The notes beneath the pieces are model-generated. The model was not told where the DNA came from, did no database searches, and was given only the letters and a program-made list of their open reading frames with translations. 64,000 bases of DNA, taken from DASSUW01 sp963792385. GTDB taxonomy: Bacteria; Actinomycetota; Thermoleophilia; Solirubrobacterales; Solirubrobacteraceae. Position numbers and translations under genes: made by a program. The DNA is taken from assembly GCA_963792385.1 (NCBI GenBank), contig CAWBVZ010000012.1, positions 248,001 through 312,000 on the forward strand, written 5' to 3'. Of the stretch, positions 35,201 through 42,719 are shown one piece after another. Position 1 is the stretch's first letter. Each line of letters opens with the position of its first letter.

Positions 35201-36282
35201 CCGGCTTCCCGTTCACGGCGATCGTCGAGCAGCAGCGCCTGAAGCGCGCGCTGCTGCTCAACGCGGTCAACCCCGCGGTCGGAGGTCTGCTGGTCAGCGG
35301 GCCGAGCGGCACCGCGAAGTCCACCGCCGTGCGCGCGCTCGCGGAGCTGCTGCCGGAGATCGAGGTCGTGGCCGGCTGCGCGTTCGTGTGCGACCCCACG
35401 GCGCCCGCGTGCGACGACTGCCGTGCGCGCGTCGCAGCCGGCGAGACGCTGCCGGCGCGCCGCCGGCGCCGGCGCGTCGTGACACTGCCGCTGAACGCCA
35501 CCGAGGACCGGGTGGCAGGCACGATCGACATGGCGCGCGCGCTGACCGACGGGATCAAGGCGCTCGAGCCGGGCCTGCTGGCGGAGGCCAACCGCGGGAT
35601 CCTCTACGTCGACGAGATCAACCTGCTCGACGACCACCTGGGCGACGTCCTGCTCGACGCCGCGGCGATGGGCGAGAACGTCGTCGAGCGCGAAGGGATG
35701 TCGATCACCCATCCGGCGCGCTTCCTGCTCGTCGGCACGATGAACCCGGAGGAGGGCGACCTGCGGCCGCAGCTCGCCGACCGCATCGGCCTGCACGTCG
35801 AGGTCGAGGCCCTGCGCGACCCGGAGCTGCGCGGGGAGGTGATCCGGCGACGCGAGGCGTTCACCACCGACCCGGAGGCGCTCGCGGGCCGCTTCGTGAG
35901 CTATCAGGAGGAGCTGCGGGCGCGGGTCGACGGCGCCGTCGCGCGGCTGGGCGGCGTGCAGGTGCCGGACGCGCTGTACCCGGCGATCGGGTCGCTGGTC
36001 ACGCGCCTCGGCGTCGACAGCCATCGCGCCGACGTGACTGTGCTCGAGTGCGCGAAGGCGATCGCGGCGCTCGCCGCACGCGATGCGGTCGCCGCGGCCG
36101 ATGTGCGCGAGGCGGCGGGCCTGGCGCTCGGGCATCGGCGCGCCGGCGATCCGTTCGGGCCGCCGCCGCGCGTGGACGAGCACGAGCTCGAGCGGGCTCT
36201 GGAGGAGGCGCTCGAGGGGGCGGTGCCGGGAAAAGCCCCAAGAGCGGAGGAGAGGGCCCGAGCGAGGGAGGCGGCCGGCTGA
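35197..36282 (+). CDS. Magnesium-chelatase ChlI-type AAA+ ATPase
   Basis: 361 residues if CTG 35197 is the start (TGFPFTAIVEQQ, matching family N-termini and overlapping the upstream TGA); GTG 35137 is the next option. Walker A SGPSGTAKST, Cys pattern CAFVCDPTAPACDDC, Walker B ILYVDEINLLDDHLGDVLLD, sensor GTMNPEEGDLRPQLADR are those of BchI/ChlI. A C-terminal acidic tail follows. In photosynthetic bacteria it drives Mg insertion with ChlD and ChlH; no large catalytic ChlH/CobN subunit is in the window, and the operon partner is a TPP enzyme. Role as a cofactor-inserting or remodelling ATPase is inferred. Confidence 0.85.
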   Translation: MTGFPFTAIVEQQRLKRALLLNAVNPAVGGLLVSGPSGTAKSTAVRALAELLPEIEVVAGCAFVCDPTAPACDDCRARVAAGETLPARRRRRRVVTLPLNATEDRVAGTIDMARALTDGIKALEPGLLAEANRGILYVDEINLLDDHLGDVLLDAAAMGENVVEREGMSITHPARFLLVGTMNPEEGDLRPQLADRIGLHVEVEALRDPELRGEVIRRREAFTTDPEALAGRFVSYQEELRARVDGAVARLGGVQVPDALYPAIGSLVTRLGVDSHRADVTVLECAKAIAALAARDAVAAADVREAAGLALGHRRAGDPFGPPPRVDEHELERALEEALEGAVPGKAPRAEERARAREAAG

Positions 36283-37104
36283 CGGGTGAGGCGCCAGCGA
36301 TCGCGGCGTTGGTCGCGGACGGGCGGTCGCTGCGCAGCGACCGCCGCCGCGACTCCGTCGAGCGCGCAACCGCGGGGCGGCACGCGCGATCGCTGGTGAG
36401 CCGGCGCGCCGGCAAGTACAGCCGCCACCGGCTCGGCGCCGGACCCGACGTCGCGGTCGACGCCACGCTGCGCGCCGCGGCGACGCGCGGCCGCGGCTCG
36501 GGCATCCTCGCCGTGCTGCCCGAGGACCTGCGGCGCAAGGTCCGCGAGCACCACTCGCCGCTGGCCGTGGTGTTCCTCGTCGACAACTCGTACTCGCTGG
36601 CGGCCGAGGCGATGGTCGAGCGCGTCAAGGGCCTCGCGTACGCGCTGCTGGCGGACGCGGCCAACCACGGCGACCGGCTCGCGCTGGTCGCGTTCGGCGG
36701 CTTCGCCGAGGCGACCGTCGCGCTGCCCTTCACGCGCAGCGCGCGGCGCGCGCGCGAGCGGCTCGAGGAGCTGCCGGTGAGCGGCCGCACGCCGCTCGCC
36801 GACGCGCTCGTGCGCGCCCACCGGCTGCTGCGCCAGGAGCGCGCCAAGCACGCGAACGTCGTGCCGTGGCTGGTCGTGATCACCGACGGGCGCGGGACGG
36901 TGGCGCTGCGGCCCGGCGGCGACGCGCAGCGCGGACGCGCTCGAGCAGGCGCGGCGGATCGCGCGCGACCGGATCGGCTGCCTGGTCGCGGACGCCGCCG
37001 TGCCGGGGTCGCCCGAGGCGCTCGCCGGCCTCGCGGGGGAGCTCGCGGAAGCGGCACGCGGGCGCTGCGTGCCGCTCGGCGCGCTCGGGGCGGAGTCGCC
37101 GTGA
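36279..37104 (+). CDS. VWA-domain protein, ChlD-like (one-base frameshift)
   Basis: Starts at CTG 36279 (overlapping the ATPase stop) or TTG 36309. A basic N-terminus, then a von Willebrand A domain with MIDAS residues FLVDNSYSL (DxSxS), SGRTPLADAL (Thr) and VVITDGRG. It lacks the AAA+ domain and Pro-rich linker of full ChlD. At about 36915-36930 the homology passes to the frame one base later (ADALEQARRIARDRIGCLV), which ends in TGA at 37104, overlapping the next GTG. Removing one C after gacgcg gives DASADALEQ. The upstream frame also happens to stay open into the next gene. Probable partner of the ChlI-type ATPase. Confidence 0.75.
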
Positions 37105-37523
37105 GCACGCTCGATCCGATCGTGGTCCTCGAGGGGTTCCGCGCCCACTGCGCCGACGATCTGGCGGACGTAGAGGTGCTCGACGCGCAGCCGGACGCGA
37201 TCGTCGTCCAGTGGCGGCGCGAGGTCACGAGCGTCGAGCTGCGCGCCACGCCGGAGACCGAGCCGGTGCCGGAGCGGCCGCTGCTCGCGCTCGCACCGCT
37301 CAACGACGCCGTGATCAACCGGCTTCTGGAGGAAGAGCCGCTGCGCGCCCATCTCGGCGTCTATGACCTTGCGCGGCTCGAGAAAGCGAGCGCCGTGCGC
37401 GCGAGCGCGTTCACGTACTTCGAGTGGTTCCTGCAGGAGGCGTACGGCGTCAAGGTCACCGCGTCCGGCGCGTTCACCGCCGGTCTCGTCCAACGCGGGA
37501 TCCTCTCGCTCGGCATGGGGTAG
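37101..37523 (+). CDS. Small protein of unknown function in the AAA+/VWA operon
   Basis: 140 residues from GTG 37101, overlapping the VWA stop (GTGA). Mixed strands and helices: LDPIVVLEGFRAHC, DAIVVQWRREVTSVELRA, PLLALAPLNDAVINRLLEEEP, then a helical C-terminus with SAFTYFEWFLQEAYGV. No signal peptide, membrane segment or known motif. Conserved position in this operon would suggest an adaptor to the ATPase pair or the TPP enzyme. I do not recognise it. Confidence 0.65.
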   Translation: MSTLDPIVVLEGFRAHCADDLADVEVLDAQPDAIVVQWRREVTSVELRATPETEPVPERPLLALAPLNDAVINRLLEEEPLRAHLGVYDLARLEKASAVRASAFTYFEWFLQEAYGVKVTASGAFTAGLVQRGILSLGMG

Positions 37524-37571
37524 ATACCCTTCGCAGCCGCTTCATCCTCCCCAGCCGAAAGGGAACGCTTC

Positions 37572-38591
37572 ATGTCCGTACGCGTCGGGATCAACGGCTT
37601 CGGCCGCATCGGCCGCAACGTATTCCGTGCTGCGCAGGAGTCGGACGCGGACGTCGAGATCGTGGCCGTGAACGACATCACCGACGCCGGCACGCTTGCG
37701 CACCTGCTCAAGTACGACTCGGTGTACGGCCGCTTCCCCGGCACCGTCGAGGTGCGTGACGGCGCGCTGGCGATCGACGGCCGCGAGGTCAAGGTGCTCG
37801 CCGAGCGCGATCCGGCGCAGCTCCCGTGGAGCGACCTCGGCGTCGAGGTCGTGATCGAGTCGACCGGCTTCTTCACCAAGCGCGAGGACGCCGCCAAGCA
37901 CCTGGAGGCTGGCGCGCGGAAGGTGATCATCTCCGCTCCGGCGACCGAGCCGGACGTCACCGTCTGCCTCGGCGTCAACTTCGACGACGTGTACGACGCC
38001 GACAACCATCACGTCATCTCCAACGCCTCCTGCACGACCAACTGTCTCGCGCCGGTCGTCAAGGTGCTGCACGAGACGATCGGGATCGAGCGCGGCCTGA
38101 TGACGACGATCCACGCGTACACCGCCGACCAGCGCCTCCAGGACGCCCCGCACAAGGACCTGCGGCGCGCCCGCGCCGCCGCGATCAACCTCGTGCCCGC
38201 GTCGACCGGCGCCGCGAAGGCGATCGGGCTCGTGATCCCGGAGCTCCAGGGCAAGCTGCACGGCTTCGCCGTCCGCGCCCCGGTGCCGACCGGCTCGGTC
38301 GTCGACCTCACCGTCCAGGTGGCGCGCGAGACCAGCGTCGACGAGATCAACGACGCCTTCCGCTCGCGTGCCGACGAGGGCCCGCTCGCCGGGATCCTGC
38401 AGTACACCGACGACCCGATCGTGTCGTCCGACATCGTCCGCTCCCCCTACTCGTCGATCTTCGACTCCGAGCTGACCTCCGTCATGGAGGGCACGCTGGT
38501 CAAGGTCGTGTCGTGGTACGACAACGAGTGGGGCTACTCGAACCGCTGCGTCGAGCTGGCCCAGAAGGTGCTCGTGCGTGCGCACGCTTGA
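37572..38591 (+). CDS. gap: Glyceraldehyde-3-phosphate dehydrogenase, type I
   Basis: 339 residues. NAD-binding VGINGFGRIGRNVFRA, catalytic Cys in NASCTTNCLAPVVKV, TGAAKAIGLVIPEL, and WYDNEWGYSNRCVEL are intact. It oxidises glyceraldehyde 3-phosphate in glycolysis. Begins the block gap-pgk-tpiA-gpmI, all with overlapping ends. The region before it contains no clear ribosome-binding site beyond aaaggga. Confidence 0.98.
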   Translation: MSVRVGINGFGRIGRNVFRAAQESDADVEIVAVNDITDAGTLAHLLKYDSVYGRFPGTVEVRDGALAIDGREVKVLAERDPAQLPWSDLGVEVVIESTGFFTKREDAAKHLEAGARKVIISAPATEPDVTVCLGVNFDDVYDADNHHVISNASCTTNCLAPVVKVLHETIGIERGLMTTIHAYTADQRLQDAPHKDLRRARAAAINLVPASTGAAKAIGLVIPELQGKLHGFAVRAPVPTGSVVDLTVQVARETSVDEINDAFRSRADEGPLAGILQYTDDPIVSSDIVRSPYSSIFDSELTSVMEGTLVKVVSWYDNEWGYSNRCVELAQKVLVRAHA

Positions 38592-39711
38592 GGACCTCGA
38601 CGTCGAGGGAAAGCGGGTTCTCGTCCGGGTCGACTTCAACGTGCCGCTCGACGAGGACGGCAACATCACCGATGACGCGCGCATCCGGGCCGCCCTGCCG
38701 ACGTTGACCGAACTGCGCCGGCGGGGCGCGCGGCTCCTGCTGGCCGCCCACCTCGGGCGGCCGAAGGACCGCGAGCCGGAGTTCTCCCTGCGCCCGACCG
38801 CCGAGCGGCTGTCGGATCTGCTCGGCACCGAGGTGGTGCTGGCGGAGGATCTCGATCAGGTCCCGGACGGCGACGTCGTGATGCTGGAGAACGTCCGCTA
38901 CGAGCGCGGCGAGACCAAGAACGACCCGGAGCTGGCGAAGCGTTATGCGGCGCTCGCGGACGCCTACGTGAACGACGCGTTCGGCGCCGCCCACCGCGCG
39001 CACGCCTCGACCGAGGCGGTCGCCCACCTTCTGCCGAGCGCGGCGGGCCTGCTGCTCCAGGGCGAGGTGGCGACGCTGCGCGGCATCCTCGACGACCCGA
39101 CGCGGCCGCTCGTGGCCGTCGTCGGCGGCGCGAAGGTGACCGACAAGATCGGCGTGCTCGACGCGTTCCTGGAGCGCGCCGACGCGATCCTGATCGGCGG
39201 GGCGATGTGCTTCCCGTTCTTCAAGGCGCAGGGCCACGACGTCGGCGACTCGCTGTGCGAGGAGGAGGGCGTCGACCCCGCGCGCGAGGTGCTCGCCGCG
39301 GGCAGCGACAGGCTGCAGCTCCCCGTTGACCTCGTGGCCGGCGAGGAGTTCAGCGCGGACACGCCCGTGAAGGCGATCGACGGCGTGGACGTGCCCGCGG
39401 GGTGGATGGGGTTGGACATCGGGCCGTCCACCGCTGTCGCCTACGCCGACGCCGTGAAGTCCGCCGGCACGGTGTTCTGGAACGGCCCGATGGGAGCATT
39501 CGAGCTCGAGCCGTTCGCGGCCGGCACACGCGCCGTGGCCGAGGCGATCGCGGCCACTACGGCCACAACCGTCGTCGGCGGCGGCGACTCCGCGGCAGCG
39601 CTGGCGGAGTTCGGCCTCGTCGACCGGGTCGATCACGTCTCGACCGGCGGCGGCGCGGCGCTGGAGCTTCTGGAGGGCAAGCCGCTGCCCGGAGTGGAGG
39701 CACTGTCATGA
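38578..39711 (+). CDS. pgk: Phosphoglycerate kinase
   Basis: 377 residues from GTG 38578, overlapping the gap gene by 14 bases. RVDFNVPLDEDGNITDDARI at the N-terminus, LLAAHLGRPKDRE, GGAKVTDKIGVL, FWNGPMGAFE and TVVGGGDSAAAL are the substrate- and nucleotide-binding loops. Slightly shorter than the usual 390-400 residues, which is common in actinobacteria. ATP-forming step of glycolysis. Confidence 0.98.
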   Translation: MRTLEDLDVEGKRVLVRVDFNVPLDEDGNITDDARIRAALPTLTELRRRGARLLLAAHLGRPKDREPEFSLRPTAERLSDLLGTEVVLAEDLDQVPDGDVVMLENVRYERGETKNDPELAKRYAALADAYVNDAFGAAHRAHASTEAVAHLLPSAAGLLLQGEVATLRGILDDPTRPLVAVVGGAKVTDKIGVLDAFLERADAILIGGAMCFPFFKAQGHDVGDSLCEEEGVDPAREVLAAGSDRLQLPVDLVAGEEFSADTPVKAIDGVDVPAGWMGLDIGPSTAVAYADAVKSAGTVFWNGPMGAFELEPFAAGTRAVAEAIAATTATTVVGGGDSAAALAEFGLVDRVDHVSTGGGAALELLEGKPLPGVEALS

Positions 39712-40466
39712 GCCGCACGCCGTTCATCGCCGGCAACTGGAAGATGCACAAGACGATCGCCGAGGCGGAGGCGTTCATCGCGGCGCTGCTGCCGCAGGTG
39801 GCGACCGCCGACGGTGTCGACGTGGCGATCTGCCCGACCTACACGTCACTCCAGGCGATGGTCGACTCGACCCGCGGATCGCGCGTGCAGGTGTTCGCGC
39901 AGAGCATGCACGAGGCCGACTCCGGCGCCTACACCGGCGAGATCTCGGCGCCGATGCTCACCGAGCTCGACGTCCACGGCGTGATCCTCGGCCACTCCGA
40001 GCGCCGCCAGTACTACAACGAGACCGACAAGGCGCTCCAGCTGAAGGTCCCCAAGGCGCTCGATTCCGGCCTGGTGCCGATCCTGTGCGTGGGCGAGACC
40101 GAGGAAGAGCGCGAGCGCGGCGACACCGAGCGCAAGCTCCGTCACCAGGTGCAGGAGGGACTCGAGAAGGTCGACACCGCGCGCCTGGCCGAGGTCGTCG
40201 TGGCGTACGAGCCGATCTGGGCGATCGGCACCGGGCTGGTGGCGACGCCCGCGCAGGCGCAGGAGGCGGTCGCCTTCGTGCGCGCGCTCGTCGAGGATCG
40301 CGACAAGGCCGCCGGCAAGGCGGTGCGGATCCTCTACGGCGGGTCGCTGAAGCCCGACAACGCGGCCGAGCTGCTGGCGCTGCCCGACGTCGACGGCGCG
40401 CTCGTCGGGGGCGCGAGCCTCGAAGCGGCATCGTTCGCGAAGATCATCGAGGCCGCCGCGCGATGA
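39708..40466 (+). CDS. tpiA: Triosephosphate isomerase
   Basis: 252 residues. N-terminal AGNWKMHKT (Lys), catalytic His in ILGHSERR, catalytic Glu in AYEPIWAIGTG, phosphate loop ILYGGSLKPDNA and GALVGGASL are all present. ATG overlaps the pgk stop. Interconverts dihydroxyacetone phosphate and glyceraldehyde 3-phosphate. Confidence 0.98.
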   Translation: MSRTPFIAGNWKMHKTIAEAEAFIAALLPQVATADGVDVAICPTYTSLQAMVDSTRGSRVQVFAQSMHEADSGAYTGEISAPMLTELDVHGVILGHSERRQYYNETDKALQLKVPKALDSGLVPILCVGETEEERERGDTERKLRHQVQEGLEKVDTARLAEVVVAYEPIWAIGTGLVATPAQAQEAVAFVRALVEDRDKAAGKAVRILYGGSLKPDNAAELLALPDVDGALVGGASLEAASFAKIIEAAAR

Positions 40467-41944
40467 CCGTCCCGCAGGTCGCGCTCGTGATCCTCGACGG
40501 GTGGGGCCTCGCGCCGGACGGTCCCGGCAACGCGATCTCGCTCGCCGACACGCCGGTGTTCGACCGGCTGTGGGAGGAGCACCCGCACACGCAGCTGACG
40601 GCCTGGGGTGAGGCGGTCGGGCTCCCGGAGGGCCAGATGGGCAACTCCGAGGTCGGCCACCTCAACCTCGGCGCCGGGGCGATCGTGCCGCAGGACCTGG
40701 CACGGATCGACGACGCGGTCACCGATGGCTCACTGGCCGAGAACGAGACGCTGCAGGACGCGCTCCGCGATGCGCCGCGCGTTCACCTGATCGGGCTCGT
40801 GTCGACCGGCGGCGTGCACTCGTCCGAGCGCCACCTGAAGGCGCTCGTCGACGTGGCGGCGCAGGCCGGGGTCGGGGACCTGGTGGTGCACGCGTTCACG
40901 GACGGGCGCGACACGTCGCCGACCTCGGGCGCGGCGTCGCTCGCCGAGCTCGAGGGCTGGCTCGGCGAAGCCGGCAACGGGCGCGTCGGCTCCGTCGTCG
41001 GCCGCTACTTCGCGATGGATCGAGACGAGCGCTGGGACCGCACCGAGAAGGCGATCGACCTGCTGGTCAACGGCGAGGGCGAGCACCACGCGGACAGCGC
41101 CGAGGCGGCAGCGACTGCGGCCTACGAGCGCGACGAGACGGACGAGTTCATCACCCCGACGACGGTCGGCGACGAGGCGAAGATCCGCCCCGGCGACGCT
41201 GTGATCGCGTTCAACTTCCGGCCCGACCGGATGCGCCAGATCACGCGCAAGCTGGTCGAGGACGGACCCGTCGACCGCTACACGACGATGACGCAGTACG
41301 ACGAGGACTGGACCTATCCGGTGCTGTTCCCGCCGCGCCGGCCGGCGATCACGATCGCGCAGGTCATCGCCGACCGCGGACAGCGCCAGCTGCACGTGGC
41401 GGAGACCGAGAAGTATCCGCACGTCACGTACTTCTTCAACGGCGGCGAGGAGGACCCGTACGACGGCGAGATCCGCGAGCTGGTGCCTTCCCCGCGCGAC
41501 GTCCCGACGTACGACCACAAGCCCGAGATGAGTGCGCGCGAGGCGGCCGACGCGTTCGTCGAGCACTGGAAGGCCGACGAGCCCGCGTTCGCGATCATCA
41601 ACTTCGCCAACCCCGACATGGTCGGCCACACCGGCGTGATCGAGGCGGCGGTGAAGGCGGTCGAGACCGTCGATGAGTGCCTCGGCCGCGTGGTCGAAGC
41701 GGTCCACGCGAGCGGTGGCGCGTGCGTGATCACGGCCGACCACGGCAACTGCGACCACATGCTCGAGGACGACGGCTCGGTCAACACCGCCCATTCCCTG
41801 AACCCGGTGCCGCTCATCGTCACCGCCGACGGAGCGCAGCTCGGCGATCGCGACGGCATCCTCGCCGACGTCGCGCCGACCGTGCTCGCCCTGCTTGGGA
41901 TCGAGCAGCCGAGTGAGATGACGGGCCACTCGCTGCTCGCGTAG
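40463..41944 (+). CDS. gpmI: 2,3-bisphosphoglycerate-independent phosphoglycerate mutase
   Basis: 493 residues from ATG 40463. Metal-binding LVILDGWG at the start, phosphorylated Ser in MGNSEVGHLNLGAG, FTDGRDTSP, the Asp/His pairs in NFANPDMVGHTG and TADHGNCDHM are intact. It interconverts 3- and 2-phosphoglycerate and needs manganese. Four-base overlap with tpiA; placing gpmI in the glycolytic operon is less common than gap-pgk-tpiA alone. Confidence 0.97.
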   Translation: MTVPQVALVILDGWGLAPDGPGNAISLADTPVFDRLWEEHPHTQLTAWGEAVGLPEGQMGNSEVGHLNLGAGAIVPQDLARIDDAVTDGSLAENETLQDALRDAPRVHLIGLVSTGGVHSSERHLKALVDVAAQAGVGDLVVHAFTDGRDTSPTSGAASLAELEGWLGEAGNGRVGSVVGRYFAMDRDERWDRTEKAIDLLVNGEGEHHADSAEAAATAAYERDETDEFITPTTVGDEAKIRPGDAVIAFNFRPDRMRQITRKLVEDGPVDRYTTMTQYDEDWTYPVLFPPRRPAITIAQVIADRGQRQLHVAETEKYPHVTYFFNGGEEDPYDGEIRELVPSPRDVPTYDHKPEMSAREAADAFVEHWKADEPAFAIINFANPDMVGHTGVIEAAVKAVETVDECLGRVVEAVHASGGACVITADHGNCDHMLEDDGSVNTAHSLNPVPLIVTADGAQLGDRDGILADVAPTVLALLGIEQPSEMTGHSLLA

Positions 41945-41954
41945 GCTGCCGCCG

Positions 41955-42719
41955 ATGGGCGAGCGCGACAGCTACGCGCCCGGGACGTTCTGCTGGGCAG
42001 ACCTGGGCACCACCGACGCGGACGCCGCCAAGGGCTTCTACACGACGGTGTTCGGCTGGGAGGCGGTCGACGCGCCCGCCGGCGACGCCGGCACGTACAC
42101 GACCTTCAAGCTCGACGGGCGCGACGTCGCGGCGCTCTACGAGATGGGCGAGGAGGAGCGCGGGACGCTGACGCCGCACTGGTCCTCGTACGTGTCGGTC
42201 GACGACGTCGACACGCTCGCCGGCCGCGTGCGCGACCTCGGCGGCGAGGTGCTGGCCGAGCCATTCGACGTGATGCAGGCCGGCCGCATGTCGGCCGTGC
42301 GCGATCCCACGGGCGCGACGCTGCACCTGTGGCAGGCACGCGAGCAGATCGGCGCCGGGCGCGTCAACGACCCCGGCTGCATGGTCTGGAACGAGCTCGC
42401 CTCACCCGATCCGCCGCGCGCCGGTGTGTTCTACGGCGAGCTGCTGGGCTGGACGGTCGAGCCGGAGGAGTCCGGCTACGGCATCGTCAAGCGCGACGGA
42501 GCGCTCAACGGCGGCGTCCGCCCGACCCAGGACGACGAGACGCCGAGCTGGCTCATCTACTTCACGACGGCCTCGGCCGACGACACGTCGGCCGCCATCC
42601 GCGAGGCCGGCGGTCACGTCCTCGTCGGCCCGATCGACAGTGCGGTCGGCCGCGTGGCCGTCGTGGCCGACCCGCAGGGAGCGCGGTTCGCGCTCTTCGA
42701 GGGAGAGGTCGACCCATGA
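41955..42719 (+). CDS. Two-domain VOC/glyoxalase-fold protein
   Basis: 254 residues, two VOC modules of about 120 residues each (FCWADLGTTDADAAKGFYTT; MVWNELASPDPPRAGVFYGE). The paired start W-x-(D/E)-L plus FY at the helix is typical of the actinobacterial hydroxylase-like double-VOC proteins. Metal-binding Glu is present in part (LHLWQA, ALFEGE). No reaction can be assigned. Ten bp behind gpmI and overlapping the next gene by 4, so probably cotranscribed with both. Confidence 0.85.
   Translation: MGERDSYAPGTFCWADLGTTDADAAKGFYTTVFGWEAVDAPAGDAGTYTTFKLDGRDVAALYEMGEEERGTLTPHWSSYVSVDDVDTLAGRVRDLGGEVLAEPFDVMQAGRMSAVRDPTGATLHLWQAREQIGAGRVNDPGCMVWNELASPDPPRAGVFYGELLGWTVEPEESGYGIVKRDGALNGGVRPTQDDETPSWLIYFTTASADDTSAAIREAGGHVLVGPIDSAVGRVAVVADPQGARFALFEGEVDP

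Noticed and set aside
35197..37104. Complete magnesium chelatase for (bacterio)chlorophyll synthesis
   Set aside because: No ChlH subunit or other pigment genes are present, and the VWA protein lacks the AAA+ part of ChlD.
37104..37523. VWA gene and the next gene as one 700-residue protein (35388-37523)
   Set aside because: The open frame is continuous only by chance; the VWA C-terminus lies in the frame one base later and the next gene has its own GTG start.
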